This document shows positions 23,603-34,400 of a stretch of DNA of 64,000 nucleotides, in pieces. Below the pieces are notes generated by a model. It saw only the letters and a list, made by a program, of their open reading frames with translations, was not told the origin of the DNA and searched no databases. The position numbers were made by a program, and so were the translations under genes. The stretch comes from Juglans regia (lineage: Eukaryota > Streptophyta > Magnoliopsida > Fagales > Juglandaceae), in NCBI RefSeq assembly GCF_001411555.2, contig NC_049907.1:7882243-7946242 (forward strand), written 5' to 3'. Positions within the stretch are counted from its first letter, which is position 1, and each line of letters begins with the position of its first letter.

Positions 23603-25933
23603 TGTGAGATCTATTAATTCTTGAGTTTATAAGTCCATATTTATATTTTTTTTGTGCTATTTATTTATTGTAATTTATTTTTGGTGTGTTTTAATTTGAG
23701 TTTTTATTTCCTTGCTATTTATTTATTTATTGGTGTATTTTCGGTTTGAGCCTTTGATTTTGTTGTGTTTTTATTTTTCTGGGTTGTGTGTGTGTGTTTC
23801 TGGTTGTGGGCCGTGGTCTGTGAGTTTGGTGAGCTCAACCCAGCCCAACCCGTGTGTAATGACCCAGCCGCCCTGCCCGTGTAGCCCGAAGCCCAATCCT
23901 TGCGCCTAGCAAGCCCGGTCTTGTACATTGAAGGGCCCAGCCTATGCGGTTTAATCCAGCCCCACATTGAAACGCAACGTTTGGTTCCTTTAATGAAACG
24001 TTGCGTTTCATTAAAGGACTGCATTGCAGTCCCCCATTCGGGGACTGCAAGAAGAATTATTCTTCTTCTTTGGCACCGCAGATCCCCTTTCTCCTTCCTC
24101 CTCCTTCTTCTTTTCTTCTTCATTCTTCTACCAGTTTCCAGCTTCTTCTTCTTTCGGTTTCTTCTCGTGCCACTTGCTGCCATCACCATGCGGACTTAGT
24201 CACGCAACTCAGCCGCAAGCCGCCACCTCCATCTTCTGTTGTTCCTCTCCGTGTCGTTCGGTGGAGGCTCCGAAAAGTTCACTGTCGAGCTGCCACTGCT
24301 CATGGCCACCATCACCTTCCACCATTTCCGTAAGTAGCTCTGTGTTGGCTGGTGGAGCACTCTGTGATGCGCTGTTCAGCTGCTGTGCCACATGTCCGCA
24401 CGAAATGCTTCTTCTCCTCCACGACTTGCTGCCTTTTTTGTGCCTTTCAATCGTGCGACACACAACTCCTCAAAACTGCCTTGCTTAGTCTATATATAGT
24501 CCTAGGTTTCCTTAGTTTTATGGCTTCCGAATTTCCTCCTCCTCCTTTTTGTTTAAAGTTTTTTCATCTCCAAGTGTTTAGTGTTTTGGTCTTTGAATTT
24601 GTGAGTGAATCCGAGTGATTGTGTAGCTTTGCCGAGTGCTATTTTGATTCTGAAATTGTGAGTTTTGGTGTTAAATCTGAGAGCTTGAGGAGTTGTGCCA
24701 TGCTCTTGGAGTTTTAAAATTGTGAAACTTTGCACTCAATTTCTTGGTGAAATTGTTAGTTTGAAGTGAGTTGTTTTCCTACCCGTTTGTAAGTTAGCCA
24801 ATCCGTGCGATTAAATCCAACTTTTGGGCACTACTCCGCCGTGTACCGTCGTTGTGCTGCCGCCTTGAGCATCGCCCTTTCGCTTGATCTTTCAGAATTT
24901 TTCCACCTTCAGTTGTATGTAATTTTCCAGTTTTAAATTATATTGTTGTAAATTGTAACTGTTGGTATGTTGGAAAATGGGCCTTGGGCCGTTAAAATGT
25001 TTGATTGTGTTAATGGATGGATTTGGTGTTGGACCTTGGGTCGGATTGAAGAACGGGATACGCATGAAGCTGTGAAACTGTATTTTGTATTTATTGAGAT
25101 TTTGTAAATGAAATATTTAAATGTGTATTCCAATAAATTGTTGAAATGTATAATTATCGTTTTATTAAAATTGTGCTTTGATATCATGTGGTCTGTTTGT
25201 AATTGTGACTGAACATGTGGGTGCGTGTGTATTACGATCCCAAGCCGAGATGTGACATTATCTCAGTGGAGCTCCTATAGTCACTCGGGAGCGTAACAGA
25301 CTGACTTGACGTCCCCTGAGTTGTCGCAGGGCGACGATGGGAACGGACGAGATGGTAACGCTCTCGTACCGATTCCGTGACCTTTTGGCTAGCGAGGTTA
25401 GAGGATGCTTGGCCATGTACGCGCTGAGTGTGGAACTGTGCATCGCTCGTTACGAAGTCTCATGTACGGATGTTATCCGTGATGTGACGATGAGAGTCAG
25501 GTTGTGCGGACAGTCCATATGAGAGATCGTGGTGCATGCTTAATTATTAATAGTTATGATTTGACCAAAAATGGGATTTTTGGCGTGAGTTGTTAAAAAG
25601 GATATTTTGGAAAAAAGGAAATGAGATGTTGTTTTTCTGCATATTTGTCTGTATGGAGATGCGTAATTTCAATATTGTGCTATAAATATCTTAGATGTTG
25701 TTTAGGTTAATTACTTGTTGAGATGTCATAATCTCATTGTGGTGTTTTACTCTACGGTTTCGTCTTATGGTGCCGTAGAGTTTGACGCAGAGCCCGAGTA
25801 TGAACCTGAGGGATCAGCTTCGCCGGAGGTTTGAGTTGCTGAGCACTAGTCGTTCGGATGCGTGATCCGTGTGGTTATCATCCTGATGTCACGAACTTCA
25901 CAAAAATAATACGTGGGGGTCGAGGGCGCCACA
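23603..25933. mobile_element. Candidate solo LTR, present only in copy A
   Basis: Copy B reads straight across (GTTGGTAGGTTGGCTG near 45938), while copy A carries about 2.3 kb at this point. The inserted DNA begins TGTGAGATC and ends GGCGCCACA, so it has the TG...CA ends of an LTR, and the flanks ACCAA and ACCTA match at four of five bases, as a mutated target duplication would. No gag/pol coding and no second LTR are seen. A TATA-like TATATATAG is at about 24491. Much GC-richer than the surroundings. Orientation is undecided. Confidence 0.45.
23988..24050. repeat. Two adjacent perfect hairpins inside the candidate LTR
   Basis: First hairpin: arms of 13 bp (23988-24000 and 24004-24016, CTTTAATGAAACG and its complement) with a 3-base loop. 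Second: arms of 11 bp (24024-24034 and 24040-24050, TTGCAGTCCCC) with a 5-base loop. Both are perfect in this copy. Confidence 0.85.
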
Positions 25934-26679
25934 ACCTAGAAGGTTGGCTGCCTTTTATACAAACTAATAAAGGTGATAGATTGATTTGGATATGGGTAAT
26001 TGAATTATTTTATTTATCGGAATCCAACTCTTTAAGCAAAGAATATAGCAGATTCTTTTGACCAAATTGGAGTCCAGCAAAAACTTCTTACCCTAATATT
26101 CATTGTATGTGTACCTTTGTCATGCACAAGTCTCCAGTCTATTTCCCATTGGTTTCTTGAATAATCTATTTACAAAAAATATGAGATATTCTTAACATCT
26201 AAATGGAGTCGAATATTTCATATTTGGATACCAATGGAATTGTATAGAAAGAAAAAAAAAAGATTATATTTTTACCTGCAAGTCAGTGTAGATGATACAT
26301 CTTCCATACTATTGACATGATAGGACTTGATTTATAATATAAATTTAAAATATAAATTGAATCATATCACGTTAACAAGTATGAAAATTGTGTTCTTTCG
26401 TGTGGTTTAGAAAAAAGTAGAGGTGTTGACATGTGAATGCTACTCATGCCAATTAATGTTTCTTTAATTTTAGTAGAAAAAAACGTGTGAATAATAGATT
26501 TTAGGGATAAAAAATCATGGTTAGGGATTGCTTCCATGGTCCTACCATATAATTTCACACAAAAAAAAAAAAAAACGTGTTAGAAAATTTTCATAATATT
26601 TTAGCATATCATTGATGGTATTCCTTATTCCCCATCATATCCATGCAGCTCCGATCATACTTGGTGTAAATCAATTACC

Positions 26680-26731
<52 letters not shown>

Positions 26732-27507
26732 TCTCTTTCCTTATTCAACTATAATTTATAAGATAAATACACACCACTCATCCATCTATCAATCATGCAT
26801 CAAGTGTTACTTTTTAAAGTTATCCAAAAATTAAATTAGAGTTTTTGTAAAATTTTAAGGACTAAAAGTATATTTTAACATTAACTATTATCATTTCTAT
26901 GATAATTGACAACGAAAGGGAGACAAATGACTATGCGATTAGTCTTCGACTCTTTGATTAGTCGTCAATCCTACTGAGAATTTTCTTTATTTATCTCAAA
27001 TTTTGAATTTTAAAATTTTATTTTATTTTTTATCACCAACAATTTGGTCTCGACAAGTTTTATAATTAATTTCTATTATTTCAATAAAGTTAATGTGTCC
27101 CGCATATATTATAAGAGTTGTAACCATTGGTATATGTACCAAATATTACATTTATTGATGGAATGGTGTCAACACTATTATATATAGGATTGAAGATTTC
27201 CTAGCTTAACATATTTGACAAGCCTCAATACACTTCATCTATGAGAGCTAATGAGGATGATCAATAGGCTTGAAGATTTTTTTTATAGAAAGAGAAATAC
27301 TATTTGAAAGCCTTCACATCACACACCATCCACGTGACATAATTTGATTTGTAAGATTTAAATTTTAAAAATTTATCTTTCAAATCAAAGTACCACGTAT
27401 AAAGACTTTAAAAAATAATTATCTCTTTGCAGAATCTTATGACTTTTTTTATTTGTAAGACTTTTTGTTAATAGTGAAGTCAATCTCAAAATATTGGATA
27501 ATCCTTT
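25934..27507. other. AT-rich spacer, right end of segment A
   Basis: Matches 45940-47490 in copy B up to 27507, where the two part (A continues AAGAAAAGC, B TATCTTTC). Includes a long (TTA)n microsatellite at about 26681-26731. No gene seen. Confidence 0.7.
26681..26731. repeat. (TTA)n microsatellite
   Basis: About 17 uninterrupted ATT/TTA units. Absent from copy B, where the tract is replaced by a short insertion with an inverted copy of nearby sequence. Confidence 0.95.
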
Positions 27508-28037
27508 AAGAAAAGCTTCCCGCAGGCGTATCCTTTCTCCCTTAAAAAAGGGCATCAATGGAAATGTGCCACGTAGACACTCTATTTTCAAACCTTGTGG
27601 CCACATTATAGAGAAACTCTCACTTTTCCATCTCCCTCCCTCCCTCCCTCTCAAGAACCACTCCCTCCCTCGAGCCCTAGCCCCACCCACTCCTAAAAGT
27701 CCAGTCGAGCCTGAGCCCCACCACTCCTTCCCTCCCGTAGAACCTTAGCCCCACCCCTGCCTCCCTCCCTTCTCTCTCTGTACTCTCTCTCCCGCAGGCA
27801 AACCCATTCTATCAGGTAATAAGGCATTTGTAGGGAAAAGTGAGAATTTGTGTGGTAGACAAAAGAAAAATATTTGAATTGATGGGATGCTTAAGTGCAA
27901 TAGAACACATCAACATCATAAGATAAAGGAAAATGATACTCAGTAAATGAGGACAGCTGAGTCAGTAGGCAAATTTGAAGCCCATCTATCCCTCGAAAGC
28001 AAATTGTTACGAACATCAAGAAAAAAAAATCTTTAAT

Positions 28038-28067
28038 TGTGTGTGTGTGTGAGAGAGAGAGAGAGAG
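28038..28067. repeat. Compound (GT)n(GA)n microsatellite
   Basis: A run of GT units followed directly by GA units, about 100 bp upstream of the GH31 fragment's start codon. Confidence 0.9.
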
Positions 28068-28166
28068 TTTTCATCATCTTTTAGGAAAAGGATTTTACAT
28101 CAAAAATTTTCAGATTCAGAAGATATAAATAAGATTGTATAGGTCAGCTCTCTCGTTGATTTCAAC

Positions 28167-28500
28167 ATGGTAGCCCTTAAAATCACCAAAAAGCACCACA
28201 AACACCTTAATAATCCTTTCTCGTCAACCCCAACAGGCCTACCTTCCATCCGAGGAACTTTCTTTTTTCAGTTCTCAAAGAGTGCCTTCACGCCAAATCT
28301 TCTCAAGGGGAGGACTTCCAGATTCATTGGAGCTCCAACCATGGTGTTTATATCTCAATTTTTCATCAATCAAGTCCTACTAGATCCATATGGTCTACCA
28401 TACCAGGCCAAGCCTTTGTATATGTTGCATTGGCTGCGACGGGCTGGGGAGGTTCGCAGGGCTACGAAGGACTGGGGAGGTGCAACAGTGTGGAGTGTAA
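28167..28500 (+). pseudogene. 5' fragment of a GH31 glycosidase gene, frameshifted
   Basis: The ATG at 28167 opens a frame starting MVALKITKKHHKHLNNPF, which I recognise as the N-terminus of plant GH31 alpha-glucosidase/sulfoquinovosidase-like (YihQ-like) proteins. The similarity continues in shifted frames: a SQRVPSRQIFSRG-like stretch near 28275-28315, then FQIHWSSNHGVYIS and PTRSIWSTIPGQAFV across about 28318-28420. At least two single-base shifts within 60 bp separate these pieces. The usual protein is several hundred residues longer; no glycosidase catalytic region follows. The upstream 600 bp, with CTCCC repeats, may be its old promoter. It sits between the end of duplicated segment A and a copia element, so it probably arrived as a truncated copy. 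Family call rests on memory. Confidence 0.6.
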
Positions 28501-28658
28501 GTGAGGTGTGGCGGAACGCAAGGGATTTCACTGAAGTGAATATGTTCTCTATTTTTCTAACGTATTTGATTTTGCTATCTCCTGTAATGTGGTTCATGGG
28601 ATTTAGATGTGGATTGCTGACGTGTCCATTTGTTATTTGTTGCCGTTGAAGGACTAAG

Positions 28659-29164
28659 TGTTGTGAAATGATGTATAAAACACACACATCAACGATGACA
28701 AATAAAGTGAAAACAACACAATCAAGCACACGACGTACAATATACGTGGTTTGGCAAATTGCCTACATCCATACAGCTGCAGAAATCTTATTAACTAGAG
28801 GAAATTATAATCACTCGATCTCAACTCACTCTCTAGGGTTTTTTACTCTTTCACACCATATGCACTCACTAGACAATTGTTCTCTCTCAAAATATGCTTG
28901 AGGCCGTACAAAACAAGTCTAATATGATATATTTATAGCAAACGGTGTTGTACCTCGCTCGAGCAACGTGTTGAGCGAATACTAGGGTTTATGTTTCGCT
29001 CGAGCAGGGTGTCGAGCAAGACTCAAGCGAACTTTTGGACTTGAACTTTACTTGAGTAGCATGTCGAGCGATGTTGAGCGAACTTCGCTCGAGCGCAATT
29101 TTGAGCCAACTTTCAACAAACACTTTTTTCAGCTCCAAAACCATTCACCACATACACCCCAACA
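28659..29164 (-). repeat. Left LTR of the GAG-only copia element
   Basis: 506 bp, beginning TGTTGTGAAATG and ending CCCCAACA on the plus strand. Contains short GCTCGAGCG-type repeats also present in the partner LTR. Full length; the adjacent polypurine tract defines its inner edge. Confidence 0.85.
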
Positions 29165-29249
29165 ATCTTCCACTTGGAGCCTGGGTCTCCATATGCCAGC
29201 CACTGTTTCCAGCCAAGCCCTATCATTTCTACAGTTCACAGCTCCTGTC

Positions 29250-30557
29250 TTCAAGCTAGAATATGCACTGAAGTCAAGCCAGACTTTAGTCTTCCACGTA
29301 CATTGCCCTTAGTTAGCACATCCACTGAGCGACTCACAACTCCCACTGCACTAGGAGCATCCGGTCTCGAACCGATCTTGGAAACCTCAGCCAACTTTCT
29401 CAAGCTTTCATGAGAAACAGTAAAGCTAAATCTCTTTGGTTTCCTCACATGTTTCACACGATCAAGCCAGCCTTTTTGCACTCTTGTATTTCTCTGCACA
29501 TCACTGAACACTGATGTTAAATACAAAGAGTTAGATCTCTTACCATGCGCTAAGACCAGCGCACCCTTAGTGATCTTCCAAGCTCCTCCAGAGAATGCTA
29601 TTGTAAAACCACTATCATCAAGCTGTCCCACAGAGATAAGGTTTTTCTTCAGATCTCGAACATCTCTAACTTGTTGTAAAGTCCACACGCTTCTGTTTGG
29701 AAGTGTGATGTGCACATCATCCACTCCCACTATATCCAGTGCCTCTCCATCAGTCGCATACATCTTCCTAAAATCATCAGCAACATAATTCGGCATGATT
29801 TCTCAATGTGAGGTGCTATGGAATGAAGACCCTGAATCCAACAGCCAGTCATCAATCAGATTGTGCACTGCGAGAAGTCAGGCATCATGAATTTCTTCTG
29901 TCACTACGTTCACAGTATCATCCTCAGCAGTTTCTTGATTCCTGCAGTTTCTCTTGATGTGGTCCGGCTTGCCACAACTCCAGCACGTGATCTACTGCCT
30001 AGATCTCATCTTACTCATCCCTCTGCTCTTGGAGTTTGACCTATCATATCATTTACCCCTATTGTCAACAATCAGGGCTGATCCAGAATTCGAGGACTCA
30101 CCCAAGTCTCTCCTATGCACCTCTTCAGCAAGTAACATGTCACGTATGTCGTCGTAGTTCAGTTTTGTCTTACCGGCTGAACTACTCATAGCCATCCTCA
30201 TGGCCTCTCAACTATTTGGCAAGATGCCAACAGAATCAACGCTCTGGTCTCATCATCAAACTCAATTTCTATATAAGACAGTTGATTTGTGATCATATTG
30301 AATTCATTCAAGTGTTGGGCTACAGACATACCTTTCGACATCTTCAGATTGAGCAATTTTTTCATCAAGTCTACCTTATTATTTGCAGACAGATTTTCAT
30401 ACATATTGGACAAAGTTGACATGAGGTCTACTGTGGTTCTCTCCTTACTAACATTGTGTGCCACTGTTATGGACAAGGTCAGCCGAACAAGCCCCAGAGC
30501 CTGTCGATCTAACAGGGTCCACTCAGCATCATCCATCTTCTTCGGCTTCTTTCCCAA
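29250..30557 (-). pseudogene. Copia GAG and protease-region remnant
   Basis: The GAG (UBN2-type) part at 30557-30198 includes MKKLLNLKMSKGMSVAQHLNEF, typical of copia capsid. A zinc knuckle CWSCGKPDHIKRNC (CX2CX4HX4C) lies at about 29985-29943. The frame at 29796-29251 carries the protease/pre-integrase segment (DVHITLPNRSVWTLQQVRDVRDLKKNLISVGQLD is split here only by its length). The frame then runs on to the LTR without integrase or RT. Stops and frame breaks lie between the parts. Confidence 0.8.
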
Positions 30558-30696
30558 TAGTGGAAGATGTGAAGTCTCTTCTCATAGAGATAATCCTCGA
30601 TCTGCATCTTCTAATATCCAAAATCAGTGCCGTCGAACTTTTCGATCCCGGGTGCAATCACATTATCTCCAACTATCATCTTTCAGATTCGACATT

Positions 30697-30710
30697 GGCT
30701 CTTGATACCA
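30697..30710 (-). promoter_or_regulatory. tRNA-iMet primer-binding site
   Basis: Minus strand reads TGGTATCAAGAGCC two bases inside the right LTR. It matches the usual plant copia primer site apart from one inserted A. Confidence 0.85.
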
Positions 30711-30712
30711 GT

Positions 30713-31168
30713 TGTTGTGAAATGTTGTGCAAAATACACACACACACACACCAACGATAACAAATAAAGTAAAAGCAACACAATCAAGCACACGACGTAC
30801 AATATACGTGGTTTAGCAAATTGTTTACATCCATAGAGCTGCAGAAATCTTTTTAACAAGAGGAAATTACAATCACTCAATCTCAACTCACACTCTCTAG
30901 GACTTTTTGCTCTCTCATACAATATGCCCTCACTAGACAGTTGTTCTCTCTCAAGATATGCTTGAGGCTGTACAAAACAAGTCTAATATAATATATTTAT
31001 AGCAAACGGCATTGTACTTCGCTCGAGCGGCGTCTCGAGCGTGCATTGAGCGAATGAACAAATTAACATTGGCTCGAGCAGGGTGTCGAGCGAACACTAG
31101 GGTTTGTGTATTGGTCGAGCGGGGTGTCAAGCAAGACTCAAGCGAACTCTCGGACTTGAACTTTGCTT
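30713..31168 (-). repeat. Right LTR (truncated) of the GAG-only copia element
   Basis: Begins TGTTGTGAAATG like the left LTR and follows it to about 31168 (GACTTGAACTTTGCTT). The last 125-130 bp are missing. A 13-bp TG/TA-rich filler then leads into copied BRM intron. Confidence 0.85.
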
Positions 31169-31181
31169 ATATATGTGTGTG

Positions 31182-31636
31182 TATCGTTTAATTTTTGTGT
31201 GTGTTGAAGGAAACAAAAGAGCTATATATGTGAACAAATGCTTTGATTCTTATGTTACTTGCGAGAACCATGCATGATATGTGAGGTCTTAGTCAAGTCC
31301 AAACTCGTTAAATTCATATCAAAACATTTTATCGTAAGGAAAAAGAAAAGAGATAGGTGCTAAGCAATGTGGTCACATATTTGAGGTAATGGAGAAATTT
31401 ATTCCTAGATAGTTAAGGTGCTGAGTTAGTAGAGGCCATTCTCTGCCTGTACTTAAGCAATTGGCCATACTGTTAATAATAGTGTAGTCTTTGTTCCTCT
31501 ACTGTATCTTTACAGGATCTTACCATGGTTCAGAATTAGATAGTTTTCTTTTTGTATCTGCCCCATCCTTCCAAGTATTATGGCTGAAATCCTTGTAAAG
31601 TTATTTGCTTCATACTAATTTTCAGCCCCGTCACGC
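31182..31636 (+). pseudogene. BRM 3' remnant in segment B (intron fused to 3'UTR)
   Basis: 31182-31384 matches the last BRM intron (12891-13092) and 31382-31636 matches the BRM 3'UTR from 14731. The 1,638 bp between, including the whole last exon, are missing. The junction shares TGA between the two sides. The fragment therefore carries no BRM coding sequence. The 3'UTR part resumes at 38645 after the copia insertion. Confidence 0.92.
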
Positions 31637-31694
31637 TGTTAGAATAATTTCAAATATGGGCTACATCTGATTGCATGTTTTATAAAAACGGGTT

Positions 31695-31734
<40 letters not shown>

Positions 31735-32135
31735 CTCACAATGGTACTTTGGTTTAACCCATTATGTTGAGTGATCATTTGGGATTTATTGCACCTTAGT
31801 GATATAGGATTATATCCTATTTATATTGTTGTAAAATTACGTATGTAGGCATGGAAGCTTAAGGGTCTTGTTCTGAAATTTTTCTAGACCCATTGGAATT
31901 TGAATCCTTAATGGGAGGACTCCATAAGTTTTCTTATATAAGAGGTTAGGTCCCCTCTCCTCTCCATACATTCATTGGCTTGCCCAATTGATAGCTGATA
32001 TTTTGTAAAGAGTAAGGAGGGGAAGATCAGTCTGCATTCTTCAACTATGTCTTCCGCAGGTACATTCTCTACATTCCATACTTTGTATTCGTTTATGCAG
32101 ATTCTGTTTTCTAGCATGCTTTTCGTGTTTTTACG
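31637..32135 (+). repeat. 5' LTR of the copia element
   Basis: Starts TGTTAGAATAATT, ends TTTTTACG (CA changed to CG). Longer than the 3' LTR mainly because of an expanded (TA)n run at 31696-31733. Confidence 0.92.
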
Positions 32136-33562
32136 TTTGGTATCAGAGACTTCATGCTAGGATTAGAATCTTTCGTAAGAATAAGAGGATGTTCTGTTTT
32201 CGATTTTCGCTCTTGCCTTATGGTTATGGTTTCATTTAATTTTTATTTTTTTAAAATTCTTAGGAACCATTTTTTTTTTAAAAACAAATTGTATTACATA
32301 AACGATTGATCAAATTCATATCAAAATCGTTTTCTGGAATGCTATTTACTTGTTTTAGATGTCTTTAATATGTTGCTTTGTTTCGGTGTTGAGATTTATA
32401 AAACTAGGGTTCATACCCATTTCAAAGTTTGATTAATCTACACTAAATATGGATACCCATTGTTTTCAAAACATCATATATGTATTTTTCGGCTACTTAA
32501 TATTGTTTCCCCTAAATTAATTTTATTTTTTTGACCCAAAAATTGCAAGAAATTGAGAAAAATCCATTTGAAAACCCGTAGACCCATACTGCTGACCCGC
32601 GACCCACTTTTAGACCTAGCTGGAGGTTGAAGTAAATTCTCCTCCACCCAGAACGTTTCCCACGTGCATTAGGTGGCGAGTGCAGCACGTGTAGCCTCAC
32701 AAACAGTGTTTTTTGTCATTTTCTTTTTCCAGTATTTATTTACTCGCCCTATTAATTCTTTATATATTTTTTGAAAAATTTTAGTACCATCATAAGACAC
32801 TGTTTTATAATTTTGAACATTATTTACACATTTTTCTAAGGGCTACAGTGTACTGAATATTGTGATAAATTTTTTGGTGAATAATCAGTATCTTATATAA
32901 TCTGTGCATATATGTACTCTCTCTCTTAGCATGTTTTGGATGCATAATAATTTTGTAACTTGTTATAAGCATTTTTGTATATATACAAAAATTTAATGCT
33001 TATATAAAACATATCTGTTGTCTTATATAATTGATTTATTCACACTGTTTTTGTCACACAATCACATTTGAACTCTGACTTTAATTATGTCAAGTTGATG
33101 ATGTAAAAAAAAGATATCTTTGTTTCTAATTTATTGCACATAATATCTTGCCCAAATGTGTTATTGTGTTTGACATTTTAGAAAATAGTGTGAACTAGTT
33201 AATGAGATTGCATTAGTCTAGAAATTTCCTTCTGCCTAAAGGTGATGGTATTTCGAAACTGATTTGATTTTATTAATTAGCTTTATGATATGTTTTAAGA
33301 GTACCTTATAGCATGTTGTTTAGTCAGCCCAAAGGTGATTTGACAATGATGCACCAAGGCTCTTACTGTAATGAAACTCATATGGTTCCGAGCTTAATTA
33401 TGGGTTGTCTAATTAATAGCTCATATTAATTAGAAAGATTTGATATCATCCATTGACTGCATGCATTATGATTGGATGATAATTAAATAAAATGTACTGT
33501 TTCATGTTTCCACGATTTTGAGTGCCTCCTCTATTTCAAGTTAATTATCTGCTATTGAAACC

Positions 33563-34400
33563 TTGACTGAGAATAATTATGTGAAATGGAAACGAGACGT
33601 AGAAATTGCTCTTGGTCTTTTGGGATTGGATTTTGCCCTGAAGGAGCAGCCTTCAACACCTACTGATAAGAGCACTGCTGAATATGTGGCTGAATATCAA
33701 AAGTGGGATAGGGTAAACATGCTTTGTTTAAAGATTATCAAACGTTCTATATCAGATTCAATTATGGGAGCTATTTCGGACAATGACAATGCTAAAAAAA
33801 TTTTGGATGCCATAGGACAAAGGTTTGTTGAATCCAATAAAACTGAAACTGGAGACTTAATGGATAGACTGATGAGTATGAAATATAATGGTTCTAGTGG
33901 AGTTAGGGAGTACATTATGAAAATGATACATATATCCTCTAAGCTAGAAGCCCTCAAAATTCTCATTGTCGAGCCTTTTCTGGTTTATCATGTTCTTAAC
34001 AGTCTTCTTAGCCAATTTAATCAGCTAAATGTTGTTTATAATCCTCAGCGGGATAAATGAGATTTAAATGATTTAATAGTAGTATGTGCCCAAGAGGAGT
34101 ATAGGATGCGTTGTGAGACTGTTGAAACTGTGCAATTGGCTTTTCAGCCACAGCAGAACAAGGGGTCTTTTCATAATCATAAGTATAAGTTCCACAAGGG
34201 AAATAAGTCACACTGAAATCAATATAGTAAAAGGTTTGAATGTCAGACTTCTTGTGATCCTAAATAAATTATAAAGAAAAATTATCAATGTAAGTTTTGT
34301 AAAAGGAAAGATTTGTAAAAGGAAGGGTCATTGGCAAAATGATTATTTTAAGTTTAAAACTTGGTTGGAGAAGAAAAAGAAGAACTCGGCAGGTACCTCC
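33563..34400 (+). pseudogene. Copia gag remnant
   Basis: The frame 33563-34060 begins near NYVKWKRDVEIALGLLG and includes GDLMDRLMSMKYNGSSGVREYI, a UBN2-type capsid. It ends at a TGA (34058). The nucleic-acid-binding knuckle near 34290-34350 reads C-K-F-C...G-H-W...Y, so the last Cys is lost, and a short TTTGTAAAAGGAA repeat duplicates part of it. Confidence 0.85.

Larger units (their letters stand above)
28659..31168 (-). mobile_element. Non-autonomous GAG-only Ty1/copia element (TR-GAG-like), truncated
   Basis: The left LTR (28659-29164, TG...CA) and right LTR (30713-31168) match. The minus-strand primer site TGGTATCAAGAGCC (30710 to 30697) fits initiator tRNA-Met, and a purine-rich tract (AAGTGGAAGAT) abuts the left LTR at 29165-29177. 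Between them only GAG and a piece of the protease/pre-integrase region remain; integrase, RT and RNase H are missing altogether. This is the layout of non-autonomous TR-GAG or internally deleted copia elements, which need helper proteins. The right LTR lacks about 125-130 bp of its outer end, exactly where segment B begins, so no target duplication can be read. Confidence 0.85.

Noticed and set aside
24001..24488. Overlapping Ser/Leu/Pro-rich frames in the candidate LTR
   Set aside because: Caused by a CTT/TCC-rich tract; frames in all registers are open and none is protein-like.
31696..31733. Long (AT)n run as a possible origin or regulatory site
   Set aside because: It is a microsatellite expansion in the 5' LTR; the 3' LTR has only a few units.
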